Assembly: GCF_937873925.1 (NCBI RefSeq)
Contig: NZ_CALNAT010000134.1
Span: 1-35,947, forward strand
Source of the DNA: an uncultured Proteiniphilum sp.
GTDB lineage: Bacteria > Bacteroidota > Bacteroidia > Bacteroidales > Dysgonomonadaceae
DNA length: 35,947 nt
Direction: 5' to 3'
Shown here: in pieces, positions 8,127-16,528 of the stretch
Layout: each line of letters begins with the position of its first letter
Numbering within the stretch: position 1 is the stretch's first letter
Made by a program: the position numbers and the translations under genes
Notes under the pieces: generated by a model
Database searches by the model: none
Told to the model about the DNA's origin: nothing
The model's input: only the letters and a program-made list of their open reading frames with translations

Positions 8127-8867
8127 TTAAAGTTGAACGTTGCGCACAATTTGAAAAAAATCCGGAAGATTTTTGAGCAGCGAAGTCATGGAGTCGAAAA
8201 CTACCGAAGCGCCTGCGTCGGTCAAGACGGAGTCGGGGAGGGGACCTGTATTCACGGCGATGGTAAAGATACCGGCTCCGACGGCCGATTCGATACCCAG
8301 CGGTGCATTCTCTATCACAATGGCTTGATTGGGTTTCAGATTGCCGCCTTTCTGCAGCCCCATCAGATAGGGCTCAGGGTCGGGTTTGCCGTGCTCCACG
8401 TCGAAAGCGGTCACCATGGTTTGAGGCGTGAACACGCCGGGGAAATGAATGTCGAGCCGGTCCAGCAGCGAGGGTTGACCTGATCCGGTGACCAGCACGG
8501 GCTTTAGCCCGTTCACCTGTACAAATTCCAGTATTTCCGCAGCTCCGGGAAGGATCTTGCCACTGTTATATTGCTGGAACAGTTCAGTTTTACGGGCATA
8601 AATCTTTTTTATTTCCTCATCCGTGGCATCACGGTGCAGGTTTCGTTGAAAAACGGCGTCGATGGTCGATTTGCCGATCCGGCCTTCCTGAAGATAAAAT
8701 TCGTGGGTCAGGTGGTGGAGTGCCCTTTCATCCATAGTCTGCCGCCACGACTTATCATGGGCCGGCATGGAATCATATAGTACGCCGTCCATATCGAAGA
8801 TAACGGCTTTAAGATCGAAATGCGTGAACGAATGTGTATGAAGATAATCTGAAAGTATTTGTTCCAT
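8127..8867 (-). CDS. HAD family phosphatase, beta-phosphoglucomutase-like
   Basis: A 246-residue haloacid dehalogenase superfamily protein of the cap type found in beta-phosphoglucomutase and small phosphosugar phosphatases. Motif I is FDMDGVLYDS with nucleophile Asp25 and general acid Asp27. Motif II is LVTGSG, motif III the HGKPDPEPYL lysine and motif IV region is VIENAPLGIESAVGAG. It probably dephosphorylates a small sugar phosphate or converts beta-glucose-1-phosphate; the sequence does not decide which. A good promoter lies directly upstream, and the transglutaminase-like gene follows after 12 bp. Confidence 0.85.
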   Translation of the reverse strand: MEQILSDYLHTHSFTHFDLKAVIFDMDGVLYDSMPAHDKSWRQTMDERALHHLTHEFYLQEGRIGKSTIDAVFQRNLHRDATDEEIKKIYARKTELFQQYNSGKILPGAAEILEFVQVNGLKPVLVTGSGQPSLLDRLDIHFPGVFTPQTMVTAFDVEHGKPDPEPYLMGLQKGGNLKPNQAIVIENAPLGIESAVGAGIFTIAVNTGPLPDSVLTDAGASVVFDSMTSLLKNLPDFFQIVRNVQL

Positions 8868-8905
8868 CTTGAACGTTTGTTGCGATTATGATTCGCTTGA
8901 TGGTT

Positions 8906-8937
8906 CAAATATACAAAAAAAACCGGTGTTGTGCAAT
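8906..8937 (-). promoter_or_regulatory. Promoter for the HAD phosphatase gene
   Basis: On the minus strand ATTG (8937-8934), exactly 20 nt, then TATATTTG (8913-8906). The -7 box is a perfect TAnnTTTG and the -33 box has three of four bases. It fills the 70-bp gap between the SRPBCC gene and the HAD gene. Confidence 0.65.
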
Positions 8938-9366
8938 TTATTTGTTTTCAGCCAGCCGTTTTACTTCTTCTAATCCGTTGGTAAATCCTTCATCCATATC
9001 ATGTTCATATTCATCCTCGATATCAACGGATACGGTCAGTGTGGTAATGCCATCCGATTCACTCAGCAGGTATTTTTCAAAAGACCCTCCCTCTCCGTAG
9101 CTTTTGCCTTCAATTCCGTTCAGCACTTCGCCCAGATGGTTGAAAATTACTTCATATGGTTCTTCCAGTTTCGTGATGGTCGCAATCATTCCGTTACGGT
9201 CCGGATCCAGAAACAGTGTCTTTCCTCCGATTTTCCAGTCCGACTCATAGTGAGATCCCGGCATAAAATGTTTTGTCCATTCCCGGTATGTATCGTCATT
9301 CCACAACGTTTCCCATACTTTTTCAATCGGAGCATGTATTTTCTTTTCAAATGAGATTGTTTTCAT
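8938..9366 (-). CDS. SRPBCC/AHSA1-like domain protein
   Basis: A 142-residue single-domain protein of the START/Bet v1-like (SRPBCC) superfamily, close to the Aha1 C-terminal (AHSA1) type. Evidence is the opening pattern of these proteins, FEKKIHAPIEKVWETLWNDDTYREW, read here as charged strand, APIEKVWE and a Trp after about 30 residues, plus length. Such proteins bind hydrophobic ligands or partner proteins; no specific role can be read from the sequence. It is a single gene with a terminator for the pgi operon upstream and the HAD promoter downstream. The 160-bp leader contains inverted repeats (separate entry). Confidence 0.75.
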   Translation of the reverse strand: MKTISFEKKIHAPIEKVWETLWNDDTYREWTKHFMPGSHYESDWKIGGKTLFLDPDRNGMIATITKLEEPYEVIFNHLGEVLNGIEGKSYGEGGSFEKYLLSESDGITTLTVSVDIEDEYEHDMDEGFTNGLEEVKRLAENK

Positions 9367-9379
9367 ACCATAATTATTT

Positions 9380-9458
9380 GACTGTTAATAACTTTGTTAT
9401 TTCTTTATTGCTTCGCTTTAAACGAACCAACGGGAAATACTCTGTTGGTTTAACAGTC
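9380..9458 (-). repeat. Nested inverted repeats in the SRPBCC leader
   Basis: GACTGTTAA at 9380-9388 is the exact reverse complement of TTAACAGTC at 9450-9458. Inside, AACCAAC at 9425-9431 pairs with GTTGGTT at 9444-9450. The two pairings share base 9450, so they could be alternative folds of the SRPBCC leader RNA or operator half-sites. No TAnnTTTG promoter was seen in this gap. Confidence 0.4.
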
Positions 9459-9468
9459 ACTAAATAGA

Positions 9469-9492
9469 AAAAGTTGCCGGCGGGCAACTTTT
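9469..9492 (-). terminator. Rho-independent terminator after pgi
   Basis: AAAAGTTGCC at 9469-9478 and GGCAACTTTT at 9483-9492 form a perfect 10-bp stem with a 4-nt loop. On the minus strand it lies about 35 nt past the pgi stop and runs into a T tract. The A-rich left arm gives T residues on the plus strand too, so it could act in both directions, but only minus-strand genes flank it. Confidence 0.85.
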
Positions 9493-9526
9493 CTTACCAT
9501 ATGACAAGATAATAAGGAAAAGAAAA

Positions 9527-10876
9527 TTATAATCTTGCTTTGATCACTTTGGTTGCTTCCTCGTAACCGGGTTTTTCCAGCAGGGAGAACATATTCTTTT
9601 TGTAGGCTTCCACTCCCGGCTGGTTGAACGGATTGATCCCGAGCAGATAGCCGCTGATGCCGCATGCTTTTTCGAAGAAATAGATCAACTGTCCGATATA
9701 TTTTTCATTCAACCTGGGTATTTCAATAGATAGGTTGGGAACGCCTCCGTCCACATGCGCGATGCGTGTACCCAGTTCCGCCATCTTATTCACTTCATCC
9801 ACCCGTTTCCCTTCCAGATAGTTTAATCCGTCGAGATCCCTCTCATCGCGCGGGATCCGCACTTTTTCGTTCGCTTCCCCGATCGATATCACCGTTTCGA
9901 AGATGGTGCGCTCTCCCTCTTGTATCCATTGGCCCATAGAGTGCAGGTCGGTGGTGAAATCGACTGCTGCCGGGAAGATCCCTAGACCTTCTTTCCCTTC
10001 GCTTTCTCCGTAAAGTTGCTTCCACCATTCGGCCAGGTAATGAAGTTTAGGGTGATAGTTCACTAAGATCTCGATCTTCTTGCCCCGCTTGTACAGTTCA
10101 TTACGGATCACTGCGTAGATGGCGGGGAGATTGTAATCGAAGGAGGTGGAAGGTGCGGTAGCTTTTTCTATTTCCACAGCACCGCCTACCAGTTTGCGGA
10201 TATCTATCCCTGCCACGGCAATGGGAAGCAATCCCACGGGCGTGAGTACGGAATAGCGTCCCCCTACATTGTCGGGGATGACGAATGTTTTGTATCCTTC
10301 CGTGTCGGCCAGGGTACGAAGGGCTCCTTTCGATGCGTCGGTGATGGCTACAATCCGTCTTCTTGCCTCTTCTTTCCCTACTTTGTCTTCCAGTTGGTCT
10401 TTCAGCAGCCGGAAAGCGATAGCCGGTTCGGTGGTCGTGCCCGATTTGGAGATATTGATGATGCCGAACTGTTTGTCGTCGAGATAACGCATCAGTTCAC
10501 AGAGATAATCTTCGCTGATGTTATTTCCGGCATAAAGGATCACCGGATTTTTGCGTGCTTCTTTCTCCTGCAGCCAGTCGAATGAGCAGGAGAGGGCGTC
10601 GATCACGGCGCGGGCGCCGAGGTAACTGCCGCCGATACCCACTACCACTACTGCCTCGCAGTGCGTCCGGAGTACCGTTGCCGCATCTTCGATCTCCCTC
10701 AGTACCTGGTCCGTAATAGAGGAGGGGAGGGTTACCCATCCCAGGAAATCGTTACCTTCGCGGGAGCCGTCATGGAGTGCCTGATTGCAGATAGTGGCTC
10801 CTGCCGACTGTTTCAGAATATCCTCTTCCGAAAGGAACCCGGAGAGATCTTTGATCTGTAATTGAATCGTATCCAT
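9527..10876 (-). CDS. pgi: Glucose-6-phosphate isomerase
   Basis: A 449-residue enzyme interconverting glucose-6-phosphate and fructose-6-phosphate in glycolysis and gluconeogenesis. The length fits the short bacterial form. Two SIS sugar-phosphate-binding folds are present, with VVVGIGGSYLGARA, the NISKSGTTTEPA phosphate-binding loop and GGRYSVLTPVGLLPIA. The C-terminal signature NPFNQPGVEAYKK with the catalytic Lys is intact. It is the last gene of lysS-gpsA-pgi, separated from gpsA by 27 bp made almost only of an 8-bp tandem repeat, and followed by a strong terminator. Confidence 0.97.
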   Translation of the reverse strand: MDTIQLQIKDLSGFLSEEDILKQSAGATICNQALHDGSREGNDFLGWVTLPSSITDQVLREIEDAATVLRTHCEAVVVVGIGGSYLGARAVIDALSCSFDWLQEKEARKNPVILYAGNNISEDYLCELMRYLDDKQFGIINISKSGTTTEPAIAFRLLKDQLEDKVGKEEARRRIVAITDASKGALRTLADTEGYKTFVIPDNVGGRYSVLTPVGLLPIAVAGIDIRKLVGGAVEIEKATAPSTSFDYNLPAIYAVIRNELYKRGKKIEILVNYHPKLHYLAEWWKQLYGESEGKEGLGIFPAAVDFTTDLHSMGQWIQEGERTIFETVISIGEANEKVRIPRDERDLDGLNYLEGKRVDEVNKMAELGTRIAHVDGGVPNLSIEIPRLNEKYIGQLIYFFEKACGISGYLLGINPFNQPGVEAYKKNMFSLLEKPGYEEATKVIKARL

Positions 10877-10880
10877 TTTT

Positions 10881-10904
10881 GTTGATTTGTTGATTTGTTG
10901 ATTT
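10881..10904. repeat. Three perfect copies of GTTGATTT between gpsA and pgi
   Basis: Units at 10881-10888, 10889-10896 and 10897-10904. They fill almost the entire gpsA-pgi gap, and the last base overlaps the gpsA stop codon. On the transcribed strand the leader of pgi reads as repeated AAATCAAC, similar to sequence in front of the riboflavin synthase gene (around 30440-30452). Confidence 0.85.
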
Positions 10905-11899
10905 CAAAATAAATCGATCAGCTTCTTGATACCGTTCTGTGGGGAAAGCTTTTCGTAAAGGATCCGGTAGACCGTTTCGGCAATGGGCATATTGATATTG
11001 AAACGGCTGTTCAGTTCATAGATACATTTTGCCCCATAGTATCCTTCGGCGATCATCTCCATCTCCAGTTGCGCCGACTTCACGGAATAGCCTTTCCCGA
11101 TCATCGCCCCGAGCGTCCTGTTCCTGCTGAACTGTGAATAGCCGGTCACCAGCATATCGCCCAGATAATGCTGTTCGGTGATATTGCGTTCAAGAGGAAC
11201 TACGCCGTTGAGAAAACGCGACATCTCCTTGGCACAGTTACTCATCAGCACTGCCTGAAAGTTGTCGCCATAGAGAAGTCCCTGACAGATACCCGCTGCG
11301 ATAGCGTAGATATTCTTCAGTACGGCAGCCAGTTCAATACCCACCACATCATCCGATACACCTGCTTTGAGTACCCTTGAATTGATTGCCTCTGCAAGTA
11401 GCTTTGCTTTTGTCTCATCCTTACTGGCCACGGTCAGGAACGAGAGTCGCTCCAGCGCCACTTCTTCGGCATGACAGGGACCTGAGAGAACGCCTATGTC
11501 TTCAAAAGGGATCTTAAAATTGTCGGCGAGGAATTCACTCATCACCATATTGTCGTTCGGGATAATCCCTTTCAGCGCCGATACCATGAATTTTCCCCGG
11601 AAGGTGTTGTTCCAGATGCGGCGGAAATATTGTTTCACATAGGGAGAGGGAATGGCGATGATGATGGTGTCCGATTCCTTGATCGCCTTCTCCATGTTGG
11701 AATAAAAGGTGATCTGCGCCAGGTTGAATTTTACATTGGTCAGATAGCTGGGATTGTGGCCGAGTTTATAAAAACCCTCTATCTGATCGTCCCGCCGGAT
11801 GAACCAGTTCATATGTTTTTGGTTCATCAGGACGATTTTCGCCAGCGCTGTTCCCCATGTGCCGCCGCCCAAAATACAGATTTTACCGATAGAATCCAT
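10904..11899 (-). CDS. gpsA: Glycerol-3-phosphate dehydrogenase [NAD(P)+]
   Basis: A 331-residue enzyme reducing dihydroxyacetone phosphate to sn-glycerol-3-phosphate for phospholipid synthesis. The N-terminal Rossmann fold opens with ILGGGTWGTALA, the usual GxGxxG variant of GpsA. The catalytic Lys lies in ELAAVLKNIYAIAAG, and the C-terminal domain has NRTLGAMIGKGYS. It sits between lysS and pgi with 27-bp gaps on each side, an order I know from Bacteroides chromosomes. Confidence 0.95.
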   Translation of the reverse strand: MDSIGKICILGGGTWGTALAKIVLMNQKHMNWFIRRDDQIEGFYKLGHNPSYLTNVKFNLAQITFYSNMEKAIKESDTIIIAIPSPYVKQYFRRIWNNTFRGKFMVSALKGIIPNDNMVMSEFLADNFKIPFEDIGVLSGPCHAEEVALERLSFLTVASKDETKAKLLAEAINSRVLKAGVSDDVVGIELAAVLKNIYAIAAGICQGLLYGDNFQAVLMSNCAKEMSRFLNGVVPLERNITEQHYLGDMLVTGYSQFSRNRTLGAMIGKGYSVKSAQLEMEMIAEGYYGAKCIYELNSRFNINMPIAETVYRILYEKLSPQNGIKKLIDLF

Positions 11900-11926
11900 T
11901 ATATGTTTTTTTCTGACAATCCGGTA

Positions 11927-13660
11927 TTACAGTTCCGAAGCATTGGCTACCCATGTTTTCACTTCTTCGGGGGTGGGATTGTTCAAATTCAGTTTGAATT
12001 TTTTATTCAATCCGCATACCTCCTGATGAAGCTTGTTGGGGTTCATCTCTTTGAGGTTTTTTACCTGGTTATACCCTGCCTGCTGGAGCGGGTCGACCCA
12101 CTCTTGCGGTATCCCGATATCGGTATATTGCGAGGCAGCATCCTTTTTTGCCGTTTTTTCCGGACGCATTATCGGGAAAAGCAGTACTTCCTGTATAGAG
12201 GTTTGTCCCGTAAGCAGCATGGCAAGCCTGTCCATCCCGATACCCATCCCTGATGTGGGCGGCATACCGTATTCTAAGGCACGCAGGAAATCCTGGTCTA
12301 TGAACATCGCTTCGTCATCCCCTTTTTCCGAGAGGCGGAGTTGCTCTTCGAACCGTTCGCGCTGATCGATCGGGTCGTTCAGTTCAGTATAGGCGTTGGC
12401 CAGCTCCTTCCCGTTGACCATCAACTCGAACCGTTCGGTCAGTTCGGGATTTTCACGGTGGCGTTTGCAGAGAGGCGACATCTCGATGGGATAGTCGATG
12501 ATGAAAGTGGGCTGAATATATTTTCCTTCGGCCTTTTCACCGAAGATCTCATCGATCAGTTTCCCTTTACCCATTGTCTCATCCTGTTCCACACCCAGTT
12601 GTTTGCATACATCCCGCAGTTGGTTCTCGTCCATCCCGCTGATATCGATGCCGGTATGTTCCCTGATGGCATCGAGCATGGTTACCCGTCTGTAGGGTGC
12701 CTTGAAATCGATCTCGGTTTCACCTGACTTCACCTTCGTCGTTCCGAGTACTTTCATCGTGACGAACTCCAGCATCTGTTCGGTGAATTCCATCATCCAT
12801 TTGTAATCTTTATAGGCAACGTATATCTCCATTACCGTGAATTCCGGATTGTGCGTGCGATCCATCCCTTCGTTGCGGAAATTGCGCGAGAACTCGTAAA
12901 CGCCTTCAAATCCGCCCACGATCAGCCGTTTCAGGTAAAGCTCATTGGCAATTCGAAGATAGAGCTCAATATCAAGTGCATTCAGGTGTGTAATGAACGG
13001 GCGTGCGGCAGCTCCGCCGGGAATACTTTGCAGCACGGGAGTATCCACTTCCAGATAACCATAGCCGTTAAAAAACTCACGCATGGCATCGAAGATACCG
13101 GTCCTTTTCACAAAGATATCTTTCACCCCGTCATTCACCAGCAGGTCTACATATCGCCGTCGGTAACGCAGTTCGGGGTCGGAGAATTTATCATAGGCTA
13201 CACCGTCTTTCATTTTCACGACAGGCAGCGGTTTCAATGATTTTGACAGCAGTGTGAGTTTTTCCGCATGTACGGAGATCTCCCCTGTTTTTGTGCGGAA
13301 AACAAAGCCCTCCACACCCACGAAATCGCCTATATCGGTCAGTCTCTTAAATACGGTATTGTAGCACTCTTTGTCTTCACCGGGACAAATATCGTCACGG
13401 GTAATATAGACCTGTATGCGGCCTTTGGAATCCATCAATTCGATAAAGGATGCTTTTCCCATGATGCGGCGGCTCATAATGCGGCCTGCAATACTTACCG
13501 GACGGTGTTCGGCATCGTCACTGAATTCGTTTTTTATATCTGTGGAATAGGCGTTTACATCATACAGGGCGGCGGGATAAGGTTCTACGCCCAATGCCCT
13601 CAACTCCTCCAGGCTTTGCCGGCGTATGATCTCCTGTTCACTCAGTTCTGAATTGTGCAT
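11927..13660 (-). CDS. lysS: Lysyl-tRNA synthetase (class II)
   Basis: A 577-residue enzyme charging tRNA-Lys. An N-terminal OB-fold anticodon-binding domain (VSIAGRIMSRRIMGKASF) is followed by the class II core with motif 2 (FRNEGMDRTHNPEFTVME) and motif 3 (GMGIGMDRLAMLL). After motif 3 come about 75 extra residues (KTAKKDAASQY to the end), a helical extension typical of Bacteroidetes LysS. I start at Met 13660 (MHNSELSEQEIIRR) rather than the frame's first Met at 13744: the extension does not resemble LysS, and a TACTTTTG promoter box lies inside it at 13734-13741. First gene of the lysS-gpsA-pgi operon. Confidence 0.96.
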   Translation of the reverse strand: MHNSELSEQEIIRRQSLEELRALGVEPYPAALYDVNAYSTDIKNEFSDDAEHRPVSIAGRIMSRRIMGKASFIELMDSKGRIQVYITRDDICPGEDKECYNTVFKRLTDIGDFVGVEGFVFRTKTGEISVHAEKLTLLSKSLKPLPVVKMKDGVAYDKFSDPELRYRRRYVDLLVNDGVKDIFVKRTGIFDAMREFFNGYGYLEVDTPVLQSIPGGAAARPFITHLNALDIELYLRIANELYLKRLIVGGFEGVYEFSRNFRNEGMDRTHNPEFTVMEIYVAYKDYKWMMEFTEQMLEFVTMKVLGTTKVKSGETEIDFKAPYRRVTMLDAIREHTGIDISGMDENQLRDVCKQLGVEQDETMGKGKLIDEIFGEKAEGKYIQPTFIIDYPIEMSPLCKRHRENPELTERFELMVNGKELANAYTELNDPIDQRERFEEQLRLSEKGDDEAMFIDQDFLRALEYGMPPTSGMGIGMDRLAMLLTGQTSIQEVLLFPIMRPEKTAKKDAASQYTDIGIPQEWVDPLQQAGYNQVKNLKEMNPNKLHQEVCGLNKKFKLNLNNPTPEEVKTWVANASEL

Positions 13661-13733
13661 AAATAGGATTGTTTTCGCAGCCATTTTCACCCCCTCCCTA
13701 ATGGATACCGACGAGGCAATGGCACTTTGCCTG

Positions 13734-13741
13734 CAAAAGTA
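13734..13741 (-). promoter_or_regulatory. Promoter -7 box for lysS-gpsA-pgi
   Basis: TACTTTTG on the minus strand is a perfect TAnnTTTG, about 75 nt before the chosen lysS start. No TTTG-like element lies at the 19-21 nt spacing, so only the -7 box is supported. Confidence 0.5.
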
Positions 13742-13988
13742 CAAAATAATTCACTAATATGGATATTTTGAATTTTATTCTACTGTTTCTTTCAGGCTTT
13801 TCCCCGTGTTTAGATAATCAAACAAATTTATTCCGTATAATCAGTCTAAATTACGGAAAAAATTCTTTAATTAGAAATTATTATTTATTTTTGTAATATT
13901 ATTTGTGCATTGTGATAATTTATTCCGGAGAATCCGGGTAAAAGTGTTGGTATGGCCGACATTTTGTTAATTCTTGCACCCTCTGAAG

Positions 13989-14333
13989 ATGGATATTGAT
14001 CGGGTAAGTGAAATAGTAAACGGGGAACTGCTCTTTGCACCGGACATCCCCAACCGTTACACGAGTGCTTTTGCATCGGATCTGATGAGCGATGTGCTGC
14101 GTTATTATATGGAAAACACGCTCCTGATAACAGGCTTATGTACTTTGCAGGCTATCCGCACGGCGGAGATATCCAATATTTCTTGTGTTATTTTCGCTCG
14201 CGGTAAACGGGTCTCGAACGAGATGATTCAACTGGCAAAAGAAAATAATATAGCGGTCATTGAATCCGGATTGACTGTGTTCGATATCTCCGGTAAGCTT
14301 TATCAAAACGGATTGAAACCGATTTTGGGATGA
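13989..14333 (+). CDS. DRTGG domain protein (first copy)
   Basis: A 114-residue protein that is essentially one DRTGG-type domain. Visible landmarks are FASDLMSDVLRYY (about 28-40), the central ITGLCTLQAIRTAEI and the VIFARGKRVSNEM strand-turn. DRTGG domains occur in adenylate-binding regulatory proteins; their ligand is usually not known. A second, divergent copy lies at 16187-16528 (VSDLLSDVM at the equivalent position). I use ATG 13989; a TTG five codons earlier is possible. It is the first gene of the ten-gene hydrogenase series, overlapping the next gene by four bases (ATGA). No clear promoter consensus was found in the 240-bp divergent gap to lysS. Confidence 0.8.
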   Translation: MDIDRVSEIVNGELLFAPDIPNRYTSAFASDLMSDVLRYYMENTLLITGLCTLQAIRTAEISNISCVIFARGKRVSNEMIQLAKENNIAVIESGLTVFDISGKLYQNGLKPILG

Positions 14334-14752
14334 AAATAGAGTACTATATAGAAGGGGGTAATTTCAGCACCGCGGGTAGTGCGAGTTCGGAAGTAAAGAA
14401 AACATTGAAGCAGTTCAATATTTCCCCCCTTCTGTTGCGAAAGGTCGCGGTTGCGCTTTATGAGGCGGAGATGAATGTGGTAGCCCATGCTTACCGGGGT
14501 ATTATGAGCGTGGATATTCAACCGTTCTGTATCTGGGTAGTGGTGGAAGATGAGGGCCCCGGTATCGAAGATATCGGAAAAGCTATGGAAGAGGGGTTCT
14601 CCACGGCAACGGAAGAGGTTCGCCAGATGGGATTCGGAGCGGGGATGGGATTACCCAATATTAAAAAGAACAGTGATGAGATGACGCTCACTTCCACCCC
14701 CGGTGTGGGAACACGATTGGAATTGAGCTATTTCGTTAAACTAAATAATTAG
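14330..14752 (+). CDS. Anti-sigma-factor-type ATP-binding protein (RsbW/SpoIIAB-like)
   Basis: A 140-residue HATPase_c (GHKL) protein without any sensor or histidine-phosphotransfer domain. The N box is ALYEAEMNVVAHAYRG (about 42-57), the G1 box VVEDEGPGIED and the G2 lid GFGAGMGLPNIKK. The layout resembles the serine kinase/anti-sigma factors RsbW and SpoIIAB, which phosphorylate an STAS partner. No STAS or PP2C gene is in the window, so its target is unknown; the neighbouring DRTGG and HydS-like proteins are candidates. Start overlaps the preceding stop, so the two are translationally coupled. Confidence 0.85.
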   Translation: MKIEYYIEGGNFSTAGSASSEVKKTLKQFNISPLLLRKVAVALYEAEMNVVAHAYRGIMSVDIQPFCIWVVVEDEGPGIEDIGKAMEEGFSTATEEVRQMGFGAGMGLPNIKKNSDEMTLTSTPGVGTRLELSYFVKLNN

Positions 14753-14765
14753 AGGACAAGCTTAA

Positions 14766-14780
14766 TGGAATAAAATTCCA
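14766..14780 (+). repeat. Small hairpin before the HydS-like gene
   Basis: TGGAAT, three A residues, ATTCCA: a 6-bp perfect stem in the 74-bp gap between the ATPase and HydS-like genes. The following leader is T-rich low-complexity sequence. No T tract directly follows the stem, so I do not call a terminator. Confidence 0.35.
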
Positions 14781-14826
14781 AAAACCAGGTTCACTCTTTG
14801 TTCTTTATTTTTTACTTTTTATTCTA

Positions 14827-16206
14827 ATGAAAGACAGGAACTATGCCCATTCCATACAGATCGACCCGGACAGATGCATCGGATGCTCGCATTGTATGCG
14901 TGTATGTTCCACAGGGGCTATCCGCATCGTGGACGGGTATGCGTGCATACAACCCGAAAGATGTGTCGATTGCGGTGAGTGTTTTCGTGTCTGTCCGCAG
15001 CGGGCGGTCTATGCAAAAGATGATGGGCTTGCCTCTCTTCCCCCGGAGAACTACAAGATCGCCCTTGTGCCTTCTGTTTTTATCGGCCAGTTCCCTTCAG
15101 AGTATTCCGCCACACAGGTTTTGAATGCCGTGAAACAGGTTGGTTTCGATGAGGTGTTCGAAGTGGAGCAGGCGGTGGATTTCATGAAGGAAGCCTACCG
15201 CTCCGTGGCGAAAGGAGATCCCCCGCATCCGCTCATCAGTTCCTATTGTCCCGCGGTCGTACGGCTTATCCAGGTGCGGTATCCTTCACTTACCGAGCAG
15301 ATCATGTTGTTAAAAGCGCCTCACGACATTGCCGCGCTTTATCTCCGGAGGTCGAAAGTGAAAAAGGGTATCGGTCCGGAAAAATTATCTATTTATTATG
15401 TTACTCCCTGTGCCGCAAAAATTGTGGCCGCCCGCGCACCGGTAGGAGAAGTGAAGTCGCCTATCGACGGGACTGTCAATATGACGGAGATCTATAATAA
15501 GGCATCTAAAATCTTACACAGTTTCAAAAAACCGGGGTTGCACAAGACGTTCGCCAACATGAGCCCCGATTCGGTCAACTGGTCGTTATCCGGAACCGAA
15601 AAAAAATATTTTCCCGGGAGAAGCCTTGCTATTGACGGGATGGATAATGTGATCGAGTTTCTGGAAAAACTCGAATCGGGACATATCTCCGATATCGATT
15701 TTCTGGAGATGCGCGCCTGCGACCAGGGTTGTGCGGGCGGTATCCTGTGCCCGGGGAACAGATTTCTTGCAGTGGAGAGGCTGGAACAACGCCAGAAGAG
15801 ATTGCAAAAACTGAAAGATGCCGACAACGGAAAGGTGAGGAACCCGCTGATGGACTACAAAGAGACGCTTCATGCAGTGTCGGGTGTCGATCCTGTCTAT
15901 CCGCGCGGCGGCCTTTTGCTGGATGAAGATATGGAAAAAACCCTCATTAAACTGCAACGTATCGAGAGGTTGATGACTTATTTCCCCGGCTTCGATTGCG
16001 GAGCCTGTGGCGCACCCGGTTGCAGAAACCTTGCGGAGGATATTGTGAAGGGAAAAGCCAGCATTTCGCATTGTGTTTTTGTACAGCGTGTTATGGAGAA
16101 AAATTATAAACTGAGTCCTGATCAGGCCTTTGTAGTCATAGAGAAGATATGGGGGAAGAACAGGCTCAATAAATACAGGGATTCACATGGGAACCAGTCT
16201 GAATAA
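14827..16206 (+). CDS. HydS-like [FeFe]-hydrogenase homologue, putative sensor
   Basis: A 459-residue iron-sulfur protein. N-terminal 2x[4Fe-4S] ferredoxin: Cys17/20/23/27 and Cys46/49/52/56. Then an iron-hydrogenase large-subunit-like domain (about 75-320) whose H-cluster motifs are altered: SYCP at 139-142 in place of TSCCP, TPCAAK at 194-199 in place of MPCxxK, and RACDQGC at 296-302. Thus the four cluster-binding positions (Cys141, 195, 298, 302) remain, but the proton-relay cysteine is Tyr140. The GGGQP loop is also lost. A C-terminal CxxCxxxxCx16C set (Cys391, 394, 399, 416) matches the small Fe-S domain found in sensory-type homologues. Such proteins (groups C and D) are thought to sense H2 or redox state rather than turn over H2. 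Its stop overlaps the next start by 20 bp. Confidence 0.85.
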   Translation: MKDRNYAHSIQIDPDRCIGCSHCMRVCSTGAIRIVDGYACIQPERCVDCGECFRVCPQRAVYAKDDGLASLPPENYKIALVPSVFIGQFPSEYSATQVLNAVKQVGFDEVFEVEQAVDFMKEAYRSVAKGDPPHPLISSYCPAVVRLIQVRYPSLTEQIMLLKAPHDIAALYLRRSKVKKGIGPEKLSIYYVTPCAAKIVAARAPVGEVKSPIDGTVNMTEIYNKASKILHSFKKPGLHKTFANMSPDSVNWSLSGTEKKYFPGRSLAIDGMDNVIEFLEKLESGHISDIDFLEMRACDQGCAGGILCPGNRFLAVERLEQRQKRLQKLKDADNGKVRNPLMDYKETLHAVSGVDPVYPRGGLLLDEDMEKTLIKLQRIERLMTYFPGFDCGACGAPGCRNLAEDIVKGKASISHCVFVQRVMEKNYKLSPDQAFVVIEKIWGKNRLNKYRDSHGNQSE

Positions 16207-16528
16207 ACTGAAAGAGGAGTTACGATATGAGTGTCTGTCCGGCAAAGAATGGCTCGGCACAACTGCGGACGGCGCTTATGTATCCGATCTGCTGAGCGAC
16301 GTGATGGGTAAGGCGCAGCCCGGTATGCTCTGGATCACCTCGCAGGTGCACAGGAATATTGTGGCGGTGGCTTCGCTGAAAGAATTGAGCGCCATTATCG
16401 TGATCAACGAACGGAAAGTAGATCAGGAGGTGCTGGAGCAGGCCGACTCCGAAGGGGTGGTCATCCTTGCATCGGGAAAACCTGCCTTTGAAACCGCGGG
16501 GGAACTGTACCGGTATTTAATCCGATGA
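16187..16528 (+). CDS. DRTGG domain protein (second copy)
   Basis: A 113-residue single-domain protein, paralogous to the one at 13989-14333. GAYVSDLLSDVMGKA (about 29-43), ITSQVHRNIVAVASLKELSAIIVI and a C-terminal ASGKPAFETAGELYRYL follow the same order as in the first copy, but identity is low. It starts inside the end of the HydS-like gene and overlaps the PHP gene by four bases (ATGA), so its synthesis is tied to both. A nucleotide-binding regulatory role is inferred from the domain only. Confidence 0.78.
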   Translation: MGTSLNKLKEELRYECLSGKEWLGTTADGAYVSDLLSDVMGKAQPGMLWITSQVHRNIVAVASLKELSAIIVINERKVDQEVLEQADSEGVVILASGKPAFETAGELYRYLIR

